DNA of 64,000 nucleotides from Aestuariispira insulae (GCF_003385955.1 NZ_QRDW01000003.1:248001-312000), one strand, 5' to 3'. Positions 8,347 to 17,727 are shown, counted from the first letter of the stretch. Numbers and translations are program-made. Notes: generated from the letters alone by a model not told the origin.

Positions 8347-9105
8347 ATGGGGGTCGGGGGCATGCTGCTGGCATCCCTGGTGATGCCGATCAAACGTTTG
8401 CCGACTGTGTTGAAAGCCGGTTTTATTCCGATCCTGCTGATGGTGCTTTGGCAGTTTTATGGTATTGATCTGGTTGCCAAAAGCCCTATCGGGAAAAGCG
8501 ATTTCCTCGGTCTCGCCCTGCATGCCGGGAAATGGTTTACCAGCGGTCTTTTTCTATTTGTCTGGTTGCGGGCCATCAACCGGAATGAGGGCGGTGACTG
8601 GCCGTTGGTGCCGTTCCTGTCGCTTTACGCGATCCTCTATTTTCTCTATCAGCTGTTCCAATGGCTGGCGCGGGAAGGTTTTACAACCATCCTGCGACAG
8701 ATGCCCATCGAGACCCAACTGCAATTCAGTGATTGGACCGTTCAGCTGCCCTTTGCGTTGTTTGCTTCGGCATTGGCGGTCATTCCCTACATCATTTATT
8801 TCCGCCTCTCGCTTGGACTTTCAAAGATCGCTTCCGGGGAACATTGTTCGATCAATGAATCCTGGGAGCTAGGCTCGGTGGCGCCGGTGGCGCTCTCCCT
8901 TCTTGCGGCGGGAATCTATTTCATTGATCTGGGTCTGAACGGCCTCTTTCTGCTGCCGGTCATGCTATTCTTTCCGGAGGTGACAGGCATTTATTTCGAC
9001 GGCATGTATGATTGGATTAAAGCCTATCATTTCATCGAGGTCGTCTATATCCAGGCCGTCTTTGCCGCTGCTCTCTTTCTTTTCTTGCGTGGAAACGAAG
9101 ACTAA
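8347..9105 (+). CDS. Polytopic membrane protein of unknown function
   Basis: I do not recognise this 252-residue protein. It is strongly hydrophobic with about six or seven predicted membrane segments, roughly at residues 28-45, 62-78, 86-107, 133-153, 178-212 (possibly two) and 228-247. The C-terminal tail is short and charged (LRGNED). No enzymatic motif is visible. It starts four bases after pyrF and is probably translated with it, and trpF follows after about 65 bases. The first methionines (MGVGGM) make the exact start uncertain. Confidence 0.8.
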   Translation: MGVGGMLLASLVMPIKRLPTVLKAGFIPILLMVLWQFYGIDLVAKSPIGKSDFLGLALHAGKWFTSGLFLFVWLRAINRNEGGDWPLVPFLSLYAILYFLYQLFQWLAREGFTTILRQMPIETQLQFSDWTVQLPFALFASALAVIPYIIYFRLSLGLSKIASGEHCSINESWELGSVAPVALSLLAAGIYFIDLGLNGLFLLPVMLFFPEVTGIYFDGMYDWIKAYHFIEVVYIQAVFAAALFLFLRGNED

Positions 9106-9171
9106 GTTTCTTGTCTGAGCCGGGACAATGACTAAATTAAAGGCTCTTTTTGGGAAAGATGGAATCCAGTG

Positions 9172-9813
9172 ATGGCGGTCGAGGCAAAAATCTGTGGCAT
9201 TAACGATCCCCAGGCGATGAATGCCGCCGTGCAGGCGGGGGCCGCCCATGTGGGGCTGGTGTTTTTTCCGCCGAGCCCGCGCGCGGTTTCGCCCCAGGAA
9301 GCGGCCATGTTGGCGGCCCGGGCACCGGCTTCGCTCAATCTGGTGGGATTGTTTGTGAACCCCGAAGACGGCCTGATCGACCAAGTGCTGGAGGCGGTGC
9401 CGCTGGATATCATCCAGCTGCATGGCAAGGAACCGCCCGAGCGCGTGGCTGAAATCCGGGCCCGGACGGGCCGAGAGGTGATGAAGGCGATCGGCCTGAA
9501 AAGCCGGGATGACCTGGCGGCGATCAAGGCCTATGAACCGGTGGTGGATTATCTGCTGTTTGATGCCAAGGCACCGGAGGGGGCCAAATTGCCGGGCGGC
9601 AATGCGGTGGCCTTTGACTGGACCCTGCTGGAAGAAAAGACTTGGGAAAAACCCTGGATGCTGGCCGGTGGCCTGACCCCGGCCAATGTGGCCACAGCGG
9701 TCAAGCTGACCCGCGCACCCTGTGTCGACACCTCATCCGGTGTCGAGGATGAGCCGGGGAAGAAAAACCCGCAATTGATCCGGGATTTCATCGGCGCGCT
9801 GCGCGGGCTTTGA
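9172..9813 (+). CDS. trpF: Phosphoribosylanthranilate isomerase
   Basis: Catalyses the Amadori rearrangement of phosphoribosylanthranilate in tryptophan synthesis. This TIM-barrel of about 213 residues opens with KICGI, whose cysteine is the general base, and contains GLVFFPPSPRAVS and LDIIQLHG. The acid aspartate is in LLFDAKA, and the phosphate loop is MLAGGLTP followed by VDTSSGVE. The start is the ATG at 9172; a GTG three bases earlier is equally possible. Tryptophan synthase genes lie 3 kb downstream, separated by the thiamine cassette. Confidence 0.95.
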   Translation: MAVEAKICGINDPQAMNAAVQAGAAHVGLVFFPPSPRAVSPQEAAMLAARAPASLNLVGLFVNPEDGLIDQVLEAVPLDIIQLHGKEPPERVAEIRARTGREVMKAIGLKSRDDLAAIKAYEPVVDYLLFDAKAPEGAKLPGGNAVAFDWTLLEEKTWEKPWMLAGGLTPANVATAVKLTRAPCVDTSSGVEDEPGKKNPQLIRDFIGALRGL

Positions 9814-9870
9814 TGATTGCTACAGCGCTGTCCCTCCGGAATCATGTCCGGGGGACGTTAATGGTGGGTG

Positions 9871-9899
9871 TTGACGCTCACTCTTCCCAGCATTAATTT
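9871..9899 (+). promoter_or_regulatory. Candidate promoter of the thiamine genes
   Basis: TTGACG (9871-9876), a 17-base spacer and TAATTT (9894-9899) lie directly before the TPP riboswitch. A transcript starting about seven bases later would begin just ahead of the aptamer, as expected. The -10 element is weak (three of six consensus positions). Confidence 0.5.
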
Positions 9900-9905
9900 T
9901 AAACC

Positions 9906-9987
9906 CATCACCGGGGGTGTTCGCGATTGGCGCGGGCTGAGAAATACCCCAGAACCTGCCCTGGGTAATGCCAGCGAAGGAAGCGTG
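9906..9987 (+). ncRNA. TPP riboswitch (THI element)
   Basis: The conserved parts of the thiamine-pyrophosphate aptamer occur in order: GGGGGTG, then GGGCTGAGA, ATACCCC, GAACCTG, and GGGTAATGCCAGCGAAGGAA. The last block includes a ribosome-binding AAGGA, so binding of TPP would probably hide this site and reduce translation, the common Gram-negative mechanism. No T-run terminator follows. The ATG served by that site (9992) opens a 35-codon frame, not thiO. Confidence 0.95.
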
Positions 9988-9991
9988 TTGC

Positions 9992-10099
9992 ATGTCTGAT
10001 ATTCATTTCCAGAAGAATCCGACCGAACCCTGCTGCCAGACGCATCTGCCCGGGCTTATTTGCCTGGGAGCGGTCGGGTGTCCAAAAACAAACATATAG
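9992..10099 (+). CDS. Short frame directly downstream of the riboswitch (35 codons)
   Basis: The ATG at 9992 sits nine bases after the AAGGA inside the riboswitch, the place normally taken by the first thiamine gene. The peptide (beginning MSDIHFQKNPTEPCCQTH) is cysteine-containing and unlike ThiC or any protein I know. It ends TAG at 10097-10099, overlapping the start of thiO by 22 bases in another frame. It may couple thiO translation to the riboswitch, or be the remnant of a lost first gene. Confidence 0.45.
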   Translation: MSDIHFQKNPTEPCCQTHLPGLICLGAVGCPKTNI

Positions 10100-11148
10100 C
10101 GATTATTGGTGCCGGTATTGCCGGTCTGATGACGGGGTTGAGCCTGTTAAAACGGGGCTATTCTGTGACCCTGTTCGAAGCGGGCGATGCCGGCCTTGAT
10201 CACAGTTGCAGCTTTGTGGCGGGCGGCATGCTGGCCCCATGGAGCGAGATGGAAAGCGCGGAAATGCGCATTCACCGCCTGGGCTGCCGGTCGATCGGCC
10301 TGTGGCGCGATCTGATGGACCGGCTTCCGGGCAGTCCCTTCTTCCGCGCGGACGGTACATTGATCGTGGCCCACGGCCAGGACCGGCCCGACCTGGAACG
10401 GTTCCGGCAGAGGCTGGATTTTGCCGGGCTGGGGGGAGAGATCAAAAATCTGCAGCCGGATCAGCTGGCCCGGTTGGAACCGGGCCTGGCCGACCGGTTT
10501 GAAAACGGTCTGCATCTGCCCCGCGAAGCCCAGATTGATCCTCGGAGCCTGCTGCCGGTTTTGATCGCCTATCTCAAACATCAGGGAGCGGCCTTTCATT
10601 TCAACCGGCCGGTCGATGCCCTGGCATTCGATCATATCCGCATTGAGGATGAGCGGCATGGCTATGACCGGGTGATTGATTGCCGGGGGCTTGCCGCCCG
10701 GGACTGCCAGCCTTTGCTGCGCGGCGTGAAGGGCGAGGTTGCGCTGATCCGCTGTGCGGATATGCGGCTCAAACGCATGGTGCGGCTGATGCATCCCCGC
10801 TATCCGATCTATATTGCGCCCCGGCCCGACCATCATTTTCTGATCGGCGCGACTTCCCTTGAGACAGAGGACAGGCGGGTGACCCTGCGTTCCACGCTGG
10901 AGCTTTTAAGTGCCGCCTATTCCCTGCATCCGGCCTTTGGCGAGGCGGAAATTATCGATATCCGCGCGCATTTGCGCCCGACCCTGCCGGATCACCGGCC
11001 CTGCCTGGAGGAACGCGACGGGGTGGTCCGTCTGAACGGGCTATACCGCCATGGCTATCTGATCGCGCCCGCTTTGGCGGAAGAGGCGGCGGATTTCGTT
11101 GAAACGGGCAGCCTGCCCCAAAACCCCTTGATGGAGGATGTGGCATGA
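10078..11148 (+). CDS. thiO: Glycine oxidase ThiO, thiamine biosynthesis FAD protein
   Basis: An FAD-dependent amine oxidase of the DAO family that oxidises glycine to the imine used to build the thiazole ring of thiamine. The dinucleotide-binding motif IAIIGAGIAGLMTGLSL lies within the first 25 residues, followed by TLFEAGD. The substrate domain ends RPTLPDHRPCLEERDG and YRHGYLIAPALAEE, typical of ThiO. I use the GTG at 10078, preceded by GGGAG; a TTG at 10060 is possible. It overlaps thiS by four bases (ATGA), so the two are translationally coupled. Confidence 0.93.
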   Translation: MSKNKHIAIIGAGIAGLMTGLSLLKRGYSVTLFEAGDAGLDHSCSFVAGGMLAPWSEMESAEMRIHRLGCRSIGLWRDLMDRLPGSPFFRADGTLIVAHGQDRPDLERFRQRLDFAGLGGEIKNLQPDQLARLEPGLADRFENGLHLPREAQIDPRSLLPVLIAYLKHQGAAFHFNRPVDALAFDHIRIEDERHGYDRVIDCRGLAARDCQPLLRGVKGEVALIRCADMRLKRMVRLMHPRYPIYIAPRPDHHFLIGATSLETEDRRVTLRSTLELLSAAYSLHPAFGEAEIIDIRAHLRPTLPDHRPCLEERDGVVRLNGLYRHGYLIAPALAEEAADFVETGSLPQNPLMEDVA

Positions 11149-11342
11149 TGATCACCGTCAATGGAGAGAGCCGGAAAATCACGGCAGAGACCACACTATC
11201 AGATCTGCTGGCCCAGCTTGGCTATGTGAAGGGCTTTGCGGTTGCTTTGAATGGTGAGTTTGTGCCGCGAACGGATTATCCGGAAACCGGAATACGGACG
11301 GGGGATGCGGTTGAAATCCTCACCCCCATGCAGGGAGGGTGA
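11145..11342 (+). CDS. thiS: Sulfur carrier protein ThiS
   Basis: A 65-residue ubiquitin-fold sulfur carrier. The C-terminus is MQGG; the terminal Gly-Gly is adenylated and thiocarboxylated to deliver sulfur for the thiamine thiazole. MITVNGE at the start and ALNGEFVPR in the middle are family hallmarks. Two ATGs (11145 and 11148) are possible starts; the first overlaps the thiO stop. thiG begins four bases after the stop. The activating enzyme ThiF is not in the window. Confidence 0.94.
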   Translation: MMITVNGESRKITAETTLSDLLAQLGYVKGFAVALNGEFVPRTDYPETGIRTGDAVEILTPMQGG

Positions 11343-11346
11343 GATC

Positions 11347-12138
11347 ATGGCGGACGATTTTGACATTGGTGGCCGGTCGCTGGCCTCGCGCCTGCTGATC
11401 GGCAGTGCGCTTTATCCTTCGCCCGCGATTATGGAACAATCGATCCGGGCCTCGGGCGCGGAAATAGTCACCGTGTCGCTGCGGCGTGAGGCGGCAGACG
11501 GCCAGGCAGGCGCGGCCTTCTGGTCGATTGTGCGTGATCTGGGCGTATCCGTCCTGCCCAACACAGCGGGATGCCGGACGGTTCGGGAAGCGGTTGCGAC
11601 GGCGGAAATGGCGCGGGAATTGTTTGAGACCAACTGGATCAAGCTGGAGGTGATCGGCGATGATTACAGCCTTCAGCCGGATGTTTTTGGCCTAGTCGAG
11701 GCCGCGGCGGAACTGGTCAAACGCGGTTTCACGGTCTTTCCTTATTGCACCGAGGATCTGGTGGTGGCAAAGCGCCTGGTGGAGGCGGGCTGTTCCATCT
11801 TGATGCCCTGGGGCGCGCCAATCGGCACCGGGAAAGGGCTGATTAATCCCTATGCCCTCGGCCAGCTGCGCCATGCCTTTCCGGATATACCGCTGATTGT
11901 TGATGCGGGGATCGGTACGCCAAGCCATGCGATGCAGGCGATGGAGCTTGGCTATGACGGCGTGCTGCTGAATACGGCGGTGGCCAAGGCGGCGGATCCG
12001 GTGGGGATGGCATCGGCCTTCAAGGCGGCGGTTGCAGGCGGGCGTCTGGCCCATCTGGCGGGCCGCATGCCCGAGCGCGACCTGGCCCGGCCCAGCACCC
12101 CGGTGATCGGCACCCCTTTCTGGCATCAGGCGGACTAA
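11347..12138 (+). CDS. thiG: Thiazole synthase ThiG
   Basis: A TIM-barrel enzyme that condenses deoxyxylulose phosphate, dehydroglycine and ThiS-thiocarboxylate into the thiazole phosphate. The Schiff-base lysine is K99 in [28 protein letters not shown] and [29 protein letters not shown] are the usual phosphate-site segments. Length is 263 residues. The start is the ATG at 11347, with GGGAGGG upstream. It lies five bases from thiE, and ThiO, ThiS and ThiG together form the thiazole branch. Confidence 0.95.
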   Translation: MADDFDIGGRSLASRLLIGSALYPSPAIMEQSIRASGAEIVTVSLRREAADGQAGAAFWSIVRDLGVSVLPNTAGCRTVREAVATAEMARELFETNWIKLEVIGDDYSLQPDVFGLVEAAAELVKRGFTVFPYCTEDLVVAKRLVEAGCSILMPWGAPIGTGKGLINPYALGQLRHAFPDIPLIVDAGIGTPSHAMQAMELGYDGVLLNTAVAKAADPVGMASAFKAAVAGGRLAHLAGRMPERDLARPSTPVIGTPFWHQAD

Positions 12139-12142
12139 GACC

Positions 12143-12751
12143 ATGAGAACAGATGGCATTTACGGTTTTTATCCTATTGTTCCGGATGTGGAATGGGTTG
12201 CGCGTCTCTTGGCTTTGGGCGTGAAAACGATCCAGCTTAGGATCAAGGGGCTGCCCCCGGCGCAGGTAGAAGAGCAGATCGGAACAGCGGTGGCCCTGGC
12301 GCGCCAACATGAGGCGCAATTGGTGATCAATGATTATTGGGCCTTTGCCCAGGCCCATGGTGCGGAATTTATCCATCTGGGCCAGGAAGACCTGGACGGT
12401 GCTGATCTCAACGCGATAGAGGCCAGCGGCATTAAACTGGGGATCAGCACCCATTCCGAACAGGAACTGGACCGGGCGCTTGGCTGTCCGTTTGATCATA
12501 TCGCCCTTGGTCCGGTTTATGAGACGACCTTGAAAAAAATGCCCTGGGCGCCACAGGGATTGAAAAAACTGCGCATCTGGAAGGAAATCATCCCCTGCCC
12601 CTTGGTGGCGATCGGCGGTATCACCCTGGAACGCGCACCTAAGGTATTGGAAACAGGCGCGGATTCCATTGCTGTTGTCAGTGACGTGGTGTTTCATGAA
12701 ACCCCGGAGAGCCGTGTTGAAGACTGGTTGAAGCTGTTTGAAACGCGTTGA
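12143..12751 (+). CDS. thiE: Thiamine-phosphate synthase ThiE
   Basis: Joins the pyrimidine (HMP-PP) and thiazole phosphate to give thiamine phosphate. The 202-residue TIM barrel shows KTIQLRIKG, LVINDYW, FIHLGQEDL, LGISTHSEQEL, ALGPVYETTLKKM and LVAIGGIT, with the final phosphate loop GADSIAVVSDV. The NDYW form, in place of NDR, is common in alphaproteobacterial ThiE-like proteins, some of which group with TenI. Being the only candidate in the operon, ThiE is the likelier role. Pyrimidine-branch genes thiC and thiD are absent from the window. Confidence 0.88.
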   Translation: MRTDGIYGFYPIVPDVEWVARLLALGVKTIQLRIKGLPPAQVEEQIGTAVALARQHEAQLVINDYWAFAQAHGAEFIHLGQEDLDGADLNAIEASGIKLGISTHSEQELDRALGCPFDHIALGPVYETTLKKMPWAPQGLKKLRIWKEIIPCPLVAIGGITLERAPKVLETGADSIAVVSDVVFHETPESRVEDWLKLFETR

Positions 12752-12865
12752 AGCCGAACACATATCTGGACTTGCCCGGCCTGCTGTTTTATGAACCGTC
12801 GATTACCTTCTGCCGTAGAAAGTCGCTTGCCAGCGATTTCCGCGCATAGAAGGAGTGATAGGGGA

Positions 12866-14083
12866 ATGAGAATGAGCCAGATCAACAGTTTTCGGACCGG
12901 GCCTGATGAAAGCGGGCGCTTTGGTATTTTTGGAGGCCGGTTTGTCGCGGAAACCCTGATGCCGCTGATCCTGGATGTTGAGCAGGCCTATACTGACGCC
13001 AAGAATGATCCGGGCTTTGCCAAGGAATTTTCCTATTACCTGAAGGATTATGGCGGCCGCCCCTCGCCGTTATATTTTGCTGAGCGCATGACCGAGGCTT
13101 TTGGCGGCGCGAAGATTTATTTGAAGCGCGAAGAGCTCAATCACACCGGCAGCCATAAGATCAACAATGTTCTGGGCCAGATCCTTTTGGCCCGGCGCAT
13201 GGGCAAAAAACGTATCATTGCCGAAACCGGCGCCGGCCAGCATGGTGTGGCCGTGGCGACAGTTTGCGCGCTCTTTGACCTGCCTTGCAAAATCTATATG
13301 GGCAAGACCGATGTGGAGCGCCAGGCGCCGAACGTCTTCCGTATGAAGTTGCTCGGTGCTGAGGTTGAACCGGTCACCAGCGGTTCCATGACTTTGAAAG
13401 ATGCGATGAATGAGGGCCTGCGTGACTGGGTCGCCAATGTGGAAGAAACCTTCTACATCATCGGCACTGTGGCGGGACCGCATCCCTATCCGGAAATGGT
13501 CCGCGATTTCCAATGTGTGATCGGGGATGAGACCAAAAAACAGATTATGGAACATGAAGGCCGTCTGCCGGATGCGCTGACCGCCTGCATCGGCGGCGGG
13601 TCCAATGCCATGGGTCTGTTTCATCCTTTCCTGGATGACAAGGATGTGGCGATCTACGGCGTGGAAGCGGCGGGCAGCGGTGTTGAAACCGGCCTGCATG
13701 CGGCCAGCCTGAGCGGTGGCAAGCCCGGTGTGTTGCATGGCAACCGGACCTATCTGCTGCAGGATGAGGATGGCCAGATCACCGAAGCCCATTCCATTTC
13801 CGCGGGGCTTGATTATCCTGGCATCGGGCCGGAACATGCCTGGCTGAAAGATATCGGCCGGGTGAATTATGTGTCCGCCACCGATGATGAGGCGATTGCC
13901 GCTTTCCAGAAATGCGCCAAGCTGGAGGGGATCATTCCGGCCCTCGAATCCAGCCATGCACTGGCTTATACCGAGAAGCTGGCCAAGGAGCTGGGCAAGG
14001 ATCAGATCATTGTGGCCTGCCTGTCGGGTCGGGGTGACAAGGATGTGCATACCATCGCGGACCGTCTGGGAGTGGCGTTATGA
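12866..14083 (+). CDS. trpB: Tryptophan synthase beta chain
   Basis: PLP enzyme that condenses indole with serine to make tryptophan. The PLP lysine (about residue 97) is in [11 protein letters not shown], the phosphate loop is [10 protein letters not shown], and [16 protein letters not shown] marks the N-terminus. Length is about 405 residues. Two in-frame ATGs (12866 and 12872) compete: AGGAG at 12851 suits the first and GGGG at 12861 suits the second. An upstream extension to 12791 has no family similarity. It overlaps trpA by four bases. The neighbouring thiE gene ends 114 bases before. Confidence 0.96.
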   Translation: MRMSQINSFRTGPDESGRFGIFGGRFVAETLMPLILDVEQAYTDAKNDPGFAKEFSYYLKDYGGRPSPLYFAERMTEAFGGAKIYLKREELNHTGSHKINNVLGQILLARRMGKKRIIAETGAGQHGVAVATVCALFDLPCKIYMGKTDVERQAPNVFRMKLLGAEVEPVTSGSMTLKDAMNEGLRDWVANVEETFYIIGTVAGPHPYPEMVRDFQCVIGDETKKQIMEHEGRLPDALTACIGGGSNAMGLFHPFLDDKDVAIYGVEAAGSGVETGLHAASLSGGKPGVLHGNRTYLLQDEDGQITEAHSISAGLDYPGIGPEHAWLKDIGRVNYVSATDDEAIAAFQKCAKLEGIIPALESSHALAYTEKLAKELGKDQIIVACLSGRGDKDVHTIADRLGVAL

Positions 14084-14919
14084 CTGTAGAATTTGCGCCG
14101 GACTCAGGCCGTATCAAAGCCCGCTTTGAAAAGTTGAAGAGCGAAGGCCGCGGCGGGCTTGTCACTTTCGTGACCGCGGGTGACCCGAATTATGAGACCG
14201 GCCTGGAGATCCTGAAAGGCCTGCCGGCGGCGGGTGCGGATATCATTGAGTTGGGCATGCCCTTCACCGATCCGATGGCGGATGGCCCGGCGATCCAGGC
14301 GGCAGGCCTGCGTGCATTGCAAAACGGCCAGACCCTGACCAAATGCCTGGATATGGTGCGGGAATTCCGCCAGCAGGATCAGGAAACCCCGGTTATTCTG
14401 ATGGGCTATTTCAACCCGATCTATGCCTATGGCACGGAAAAATTCCTGGCCGATGTTAAACAGGCCGGTGTTGACGGTCTGATCATTGTTGATCTGCCGC
14501 CGGAAGAGGATTCGGAATTGTGCATTCCGGCGTTGGAAGCGGGCGTGAACTTCATCCGCCTGACCACGCCGACCACGGTGGGGACCCGGTTGCCGGTTGT
14601 TATGACAAACACCTCCGGTTTTGTATATTATGTCTCGATCTTAGGGATCACCGGCACGGCATCGGCATCTGAAGAAGCGATCCGCGAAGCGGTGAGCCGC
14701 TTGAAGTCCGCGACTGATCTGCCGGTGGCGGTCGGGTTTGGGATCAAGACGCCGGATCAGGCAAAATCCGTTGCCTCCATTGCCGATGCGGCGGTGGTCG
14801 GCTCCGCGATTGTGGACAAGGTAAATGCGAATTTGGACGAAAACGGCCAGCCGAATGACCGGCTGGTGGATTCCGTCCTGGGTTATGTATCGGAACTGGC
14901 AGGCGCGATCCGCGCGTGA
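14080..14919 (+). CDS. trpA: Tryptophan synthase alpha chain
   Basis: Cleaves indole-glycerol phosphate to indole, which is channelled to TrpB. The catalytic glutamate and aspartate are in [21 protein letters not shown] (E and the DP pair). [11 protein letters not shown] and the phosphate loop [10 protein letters not shown] with VVGSAIVDK are intact. Length, 279 residues, is normal. The ATG overlaps the trpB stop, giving tight coupling. accD follows after 41 bases. Confidence 0.97.
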   Translation: MTVEFAPDSGRIKARFEKLKSEGRGGLVTFVTAGDPNYETGLEILKGLPAAGADIIELGMPFTDPMADGPAIQAAGLRALQNGQTLTKCLDMVREFRQQDQETPVILMGYFNPIYAYGTEKFLADVKQAGVDGLIIVDLPPEEDSELCIPALEAGVNFIRLTTPTTVGTRLPVVMTNTSGFVYYVSILGITGTASASEEAIREAVSRLKSATDLPVAVGFGIKTPDQAKSVASIADAAVVGSAIVDKVNANLDENGQPNDRLVDSVLGYVSELAGAIRA

Positions 14920-14960
14920 AGCGCGCCGCCGGATAAACAGGTTAGCAAAAGGCTTCATCC

Positions 14961-15956
14961 ATGAATTGGCTTACTAATTTCGTTCGCCCCAAAATCAAGG
15001 CGCTGGTCGGCGGCAAGCCGGATGTTCCGGACAATATGTGGCATAAATGTCCCGGCTGTACCCAGATGATCTTCCATCGGGACCTGACGACCAACCGCCA
15101 TGTCTGTCCGCATTGCGATCATCATCTGCGTATGCCGTTGCTGGAACGCATGGATATGCTGTTTGACAACAGTGCCTATAACCGTATCGAACTGCCGAAA
15201 GTGGTGAGCGATCCGTTGAAATTCCGCGACCGCAAACGCTATACCGACCGGTTGAAGGAAGCCCGCCACGCGACCGGTGAGGATGATGCGGTGATTGTCG
15301 CCCATGGCAAGATCGGCGGCAGCAATGCGGTGATCGCAGGCCTGAATTTTGATTTCATGGCAGGCTCCATGGGAACCGCTGTCGGTGAAGGCATTATTGC
15401 CGCCGCCCGGCTGGCGGTTGTGCAGAAGGCTCCTCTGATTGTTATTCCGGCCTCCGGCGGGGCGCGCATGCAGGAAAGCATCCTCTCTTTGATGCAGATG
15501 CCGCGCACGACCGTTGCTGTTCAGGAAGTCAAGGAAGCGGGCCTGCCCTATATCGTGCTGCTGACCGACCCGACCACTGGCGGTGTTTCAGCCAGTTTTG
15601 CCATGCTGGGCGATATCCAGATTGCGGAACCGGGCTGCCTGATCGGCTTTGCCGGGCGCCGCGTGATTGAGCAGACCGTGCGTGAGGTTCTGCCCGACGG
15701 CTTCCAAACCGCGGAATATCTCTATGATCATGGTATGATCGATATGGTGGTGTCCCGGCCCGAGCTGAAAGACACGCTTTCCGGCATGATTGATCTGATC
15801 ATGAATCCAAAACCCAGTGGTGAAGTGCTGCCGTTAACCCGGGAATCCATTGAGGAACATCTCGAGATTCCGGAAGAAGACGGAGTGGATCCGGATGAAA
15901 AGCCGATCGAGCAGCCGATCACTGATGCGGTCGGTCCGCGCAAAGCGGCTGATTGA
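14961..15956 (+). CDS. accD: Acetyl-CoA carboxylase carboxyltransferase subunit beta
   Basis: Beta subunit of the carboxyltransferase that transfers the carboxyl group from biotin to acetyl-CoA, the first committed step of fatty-acid synthesis. A four-cysteine zinc site is present (C30, C33, C49, C52: CPGC and CPHC). The crotonase-like core contains PASGGARMQES and LTDPTTGGVSASFAMLGD. The 331-residue protein has an acidic, probably unstructured tail after residue 295. AAGG lies nine bases before the ATG. It is followed by folC as in many Proteobacteria. Confidence 0.97.
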   Translation: MNWLTNFVRPKIKALVGGKPDVPDNMWHKCPGCTQMIFHRDLTTNRHVCPHCDHHLRMPLLERMDMLFDNSAYNRIELPKVVSDPLKFRDRKRYTDRLKEARHATGEDDAVIVAHGKIGGSNAVIAGLNFDFMAGSMGTAVGEGIIAAARLAVVQKAPLIVIPASGGARMQESILSLMQMPRTTVAVQEVKEAGLPYIVLLTDPTTGGVSASFAMLGDIQIAEPGCLIGFAGRRVIEQTVREVLPDGFQTAEYLYDHGMIDMVVSRPELKDTLSGMIDLIMNPKPSGEVLPLTRESIEEHLEIPEEDGVDPDEKPIEQPITDAVGPRKAAD

Positions 15957-15995
15957 CGCCTCTCAGATTTGTCCTTTTAGAAGACGGGTATCGAT

Positions 15996-17285
15996 ATGGT
16001 GGAACGCAGGAGTGACGCCATCCTGGCGCGCCTAATGGGGCTTCACCCCAAGGTGATTGACCTTAGCCTTGATCGCACGTTGGATCTGCTGGACCGGCTG
16101 GGCCGCCCGCAGGATCATCTGCCGCCGGTGGTGCATGTGGCGGGTACCAATGGCAAAGGATCGACCATCGCCTTCATGCGCGCGATCCTGGAACAGGCCG
16201 GTTACCGGGTGCATGTCTATACCTCGCCCCATCTGGTGAAATTCGCCGAACGGATCCGCCTGGCCGGTGAGGTTATCCCGGAAGAAAAGCTTTCCGCCCT
16301 GCTGGAACATTGCGAAGAGGTGAATGAAGGGGTGCCGATCACCTTCTTCGAGATCACCACCTGTGCCGGGTTCAAGGCCTTTGCCGACACGCCGGGGGAT
16401 GTTGTGTTGTTGGAGACCGGACTTGGTGGGCGGCTGGATTCCACGAATGTGGTGGCCAATCCGGCGGTGACCGTGATCACGCCTGTCTCCATGGATCATC
16501 CGCAATTCCTGGGTAATACGGTTGAGGCAATTGCCGGTGAAAAGGCTGCGATCCAGAAAAGCGGCACGCCGTCGGTGATCGGACCGCAGCCGGATACCGC
16601 TATGACGGTGATTGATGATTATGCCCAGTCCGTGAATGCACCCTTGGCGCGTTTTGGAGCGGAATGGCAAATCACGGAGACCGCAGACGGCCTGCAATTC
16701 ACCAGCGCGCCTTTGTCCATCGACCTGCCGAAACCGGGTTTGCTCGGCCGTCACCAGACCGCCAATGCGGGCATGGCGATTGCCGCGATGCTGGAACTGC
16801 GCGACCAAGGGTTTGAGATCCCCGATGATGCCATCCGCCAGGGCCTGGCGAAGGCCACCTGGCCGGCCCGGCTGCAGCGCCTGAAAAAGGGTCCGATCGT
16901 GGATGACCGCGGGCCTGACTGGGAAGTTTGGCTGGATGGTGGCCATAATGCGGCCGCGGGCGAGGCCCTGGCAGACTGGATGGAGCAGCAGAAGCGGGAT
17001 CTGCCGCTCTATATTATTTTCGGCATGTTGAATACCAAGGCCGCCGGCGATTTCCTGAAACCCTTGGCCCCCCATGTGGCCAAGGCCTGGTCGATTGCCA
17101 TTCCGGGTGAGGAAAACAGCCTCACGGCGCAGGAATCCTGTGATTTTGCCAGGGAACAGTCTATCGAGTGTATTGCGGCAGACAGCGTGGAACAGGCGCT
17201 TGGCCAATTGCCGGACGGTCCGGCCCGCCTGTTGATCTGCGGCTCGCTTTATCTGGCCGGTGTGATCCTGTCGGAAAACGACTGA
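15996..17285 (+). CDS. folC: Bifunctional folylpolyglutamate / dihydrofolate synthase
   Basis: A Mur-ligase-family enzyme that adds glutamate to dihydropteroate and to folates. The ATP loop is VAGTNGKGSTIAFMRAIL (about residues 47-64), then YTSPHLVKFAERIR, TCAGFKAFA, LETGLGGRLDSTN and the central-domain lysine region. The C-terminal domain has WEVWLDGGHNAAAG. Length is 429 residues. It starts at the ATG at 15996, 39 bases after accD, and is probably cotranscribed with it. Confidence 0.95.
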   Translation: MVERRSDAILARLMGLHPKVIDLSLDRTLDLLDRLGRPQDHLPPVVHVAGTNGKGSTIAFMRAILEQAGYRVHVYTSPHLVKFAERIRLAGEVIPEEKLSALLEHCEEVNEGVPITFFEITTCAGFKAFADTPGDVVLLETGLGGRLDSTNVVANPAVTVITPVSMDHPQFLGNTVEAIAGEKAAIQKSGTPSVIGPQPDTAMTVIDDYAQSVNAPLARFGAEWQITETADGLQFTSAPLSIDLPKPGLLGRHQTANAGMAIAAMLELRDQGFEIPDDAIRQGLAKATWPARLQRLKKGPIVDDRGPDWEVWLDGGHNAAAGEALADWMEQQKRDLPLYIIFGMLNTKAAGDFLKPLAPHVAKAWSIAIPGEENSLTAQESCDFAREQSIECIAADSVEQALGQLPDGPARLLICGSLYLAGVILSEND

Positions 17286-17299
17286 AGGGAACAGGGTCC

Positions 17300-17713
17300 A
17301 TGTCGTTAAAGGAATTGATGTGGACCCGGCACCGAAATCCCTGGAGCGGCTGGACCCGCGTTCTGGTCGGGTTTGCTATGGGCCACGCGCTTTGGCTCCA
17401 TGATTGGATTTATCTGGCCATCACCATTGTCGCGGTGATCACCAACCCGTTTTGGTTTCCGGCGCCCAAGCGGGAGGATGCCTGGATGACGCGGGCGGTT
17501 GATGGCGAGCGTTTATGGCTCGGGCAGGCGGACTGGCTGGATAAGGGGGTGTTTTTTGGCCCGTCGGCGGTGATGAGCCTTGTTCTGATCTGGGCGCTTT
17601 ATCACCAGGATCCGATCTGGAGCGCGCTTGCAGGCGCAACCGTGGTGATCCATAAATTCCTGTTTTTGTTTTTCTGTGTGCGTTTTGTTGCCAATGTAAA
17701 CCGGCTCAACTGA
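17300..17713 (+). CDS. Small membrane protein of unknown function
   Basis: A 137-residue protein that I do not recognise. It has about three or four hydrophobic segments: LVGFAMGHALWLHDWIYLAI, then TIVAVITNPFWFPAP, VFFGPSAVMSLVLIWALY and ATVVIHKFLFLFFCVRFV. The middle segment is charged (KREDAWMTRAVDGER). The start is the ATG at 17300, 14 bases after folC and preceded by GAAGGGAACAGGG. It converges on the DUF805-like genes of the opposite strand, 14 bases away. Confidence 0.75.
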   Translation: MSLKELMWTRHRNPWSGWTRVLVGFAMGHALWLHDWIYLAITIVAVITNPFWFPAPKREDAWMTRAVDGERLWLGQADWLDKGVFFGPSAVMSLVLIWALYHQDPIWSALAGATVVIHKFLFLFFCVRFVANVNRLN

Positions 17714-17727
17714 TTTTCAGCTGGATC

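Noticed and set aside
9992-10099. The short frame after the riboswitch as a frameshifted N-terminus of ThiO
   Set aside because: ThiO begins its FAD motif within a few residues of its own start and needs no extension, so a frameshift does not explain the frame.
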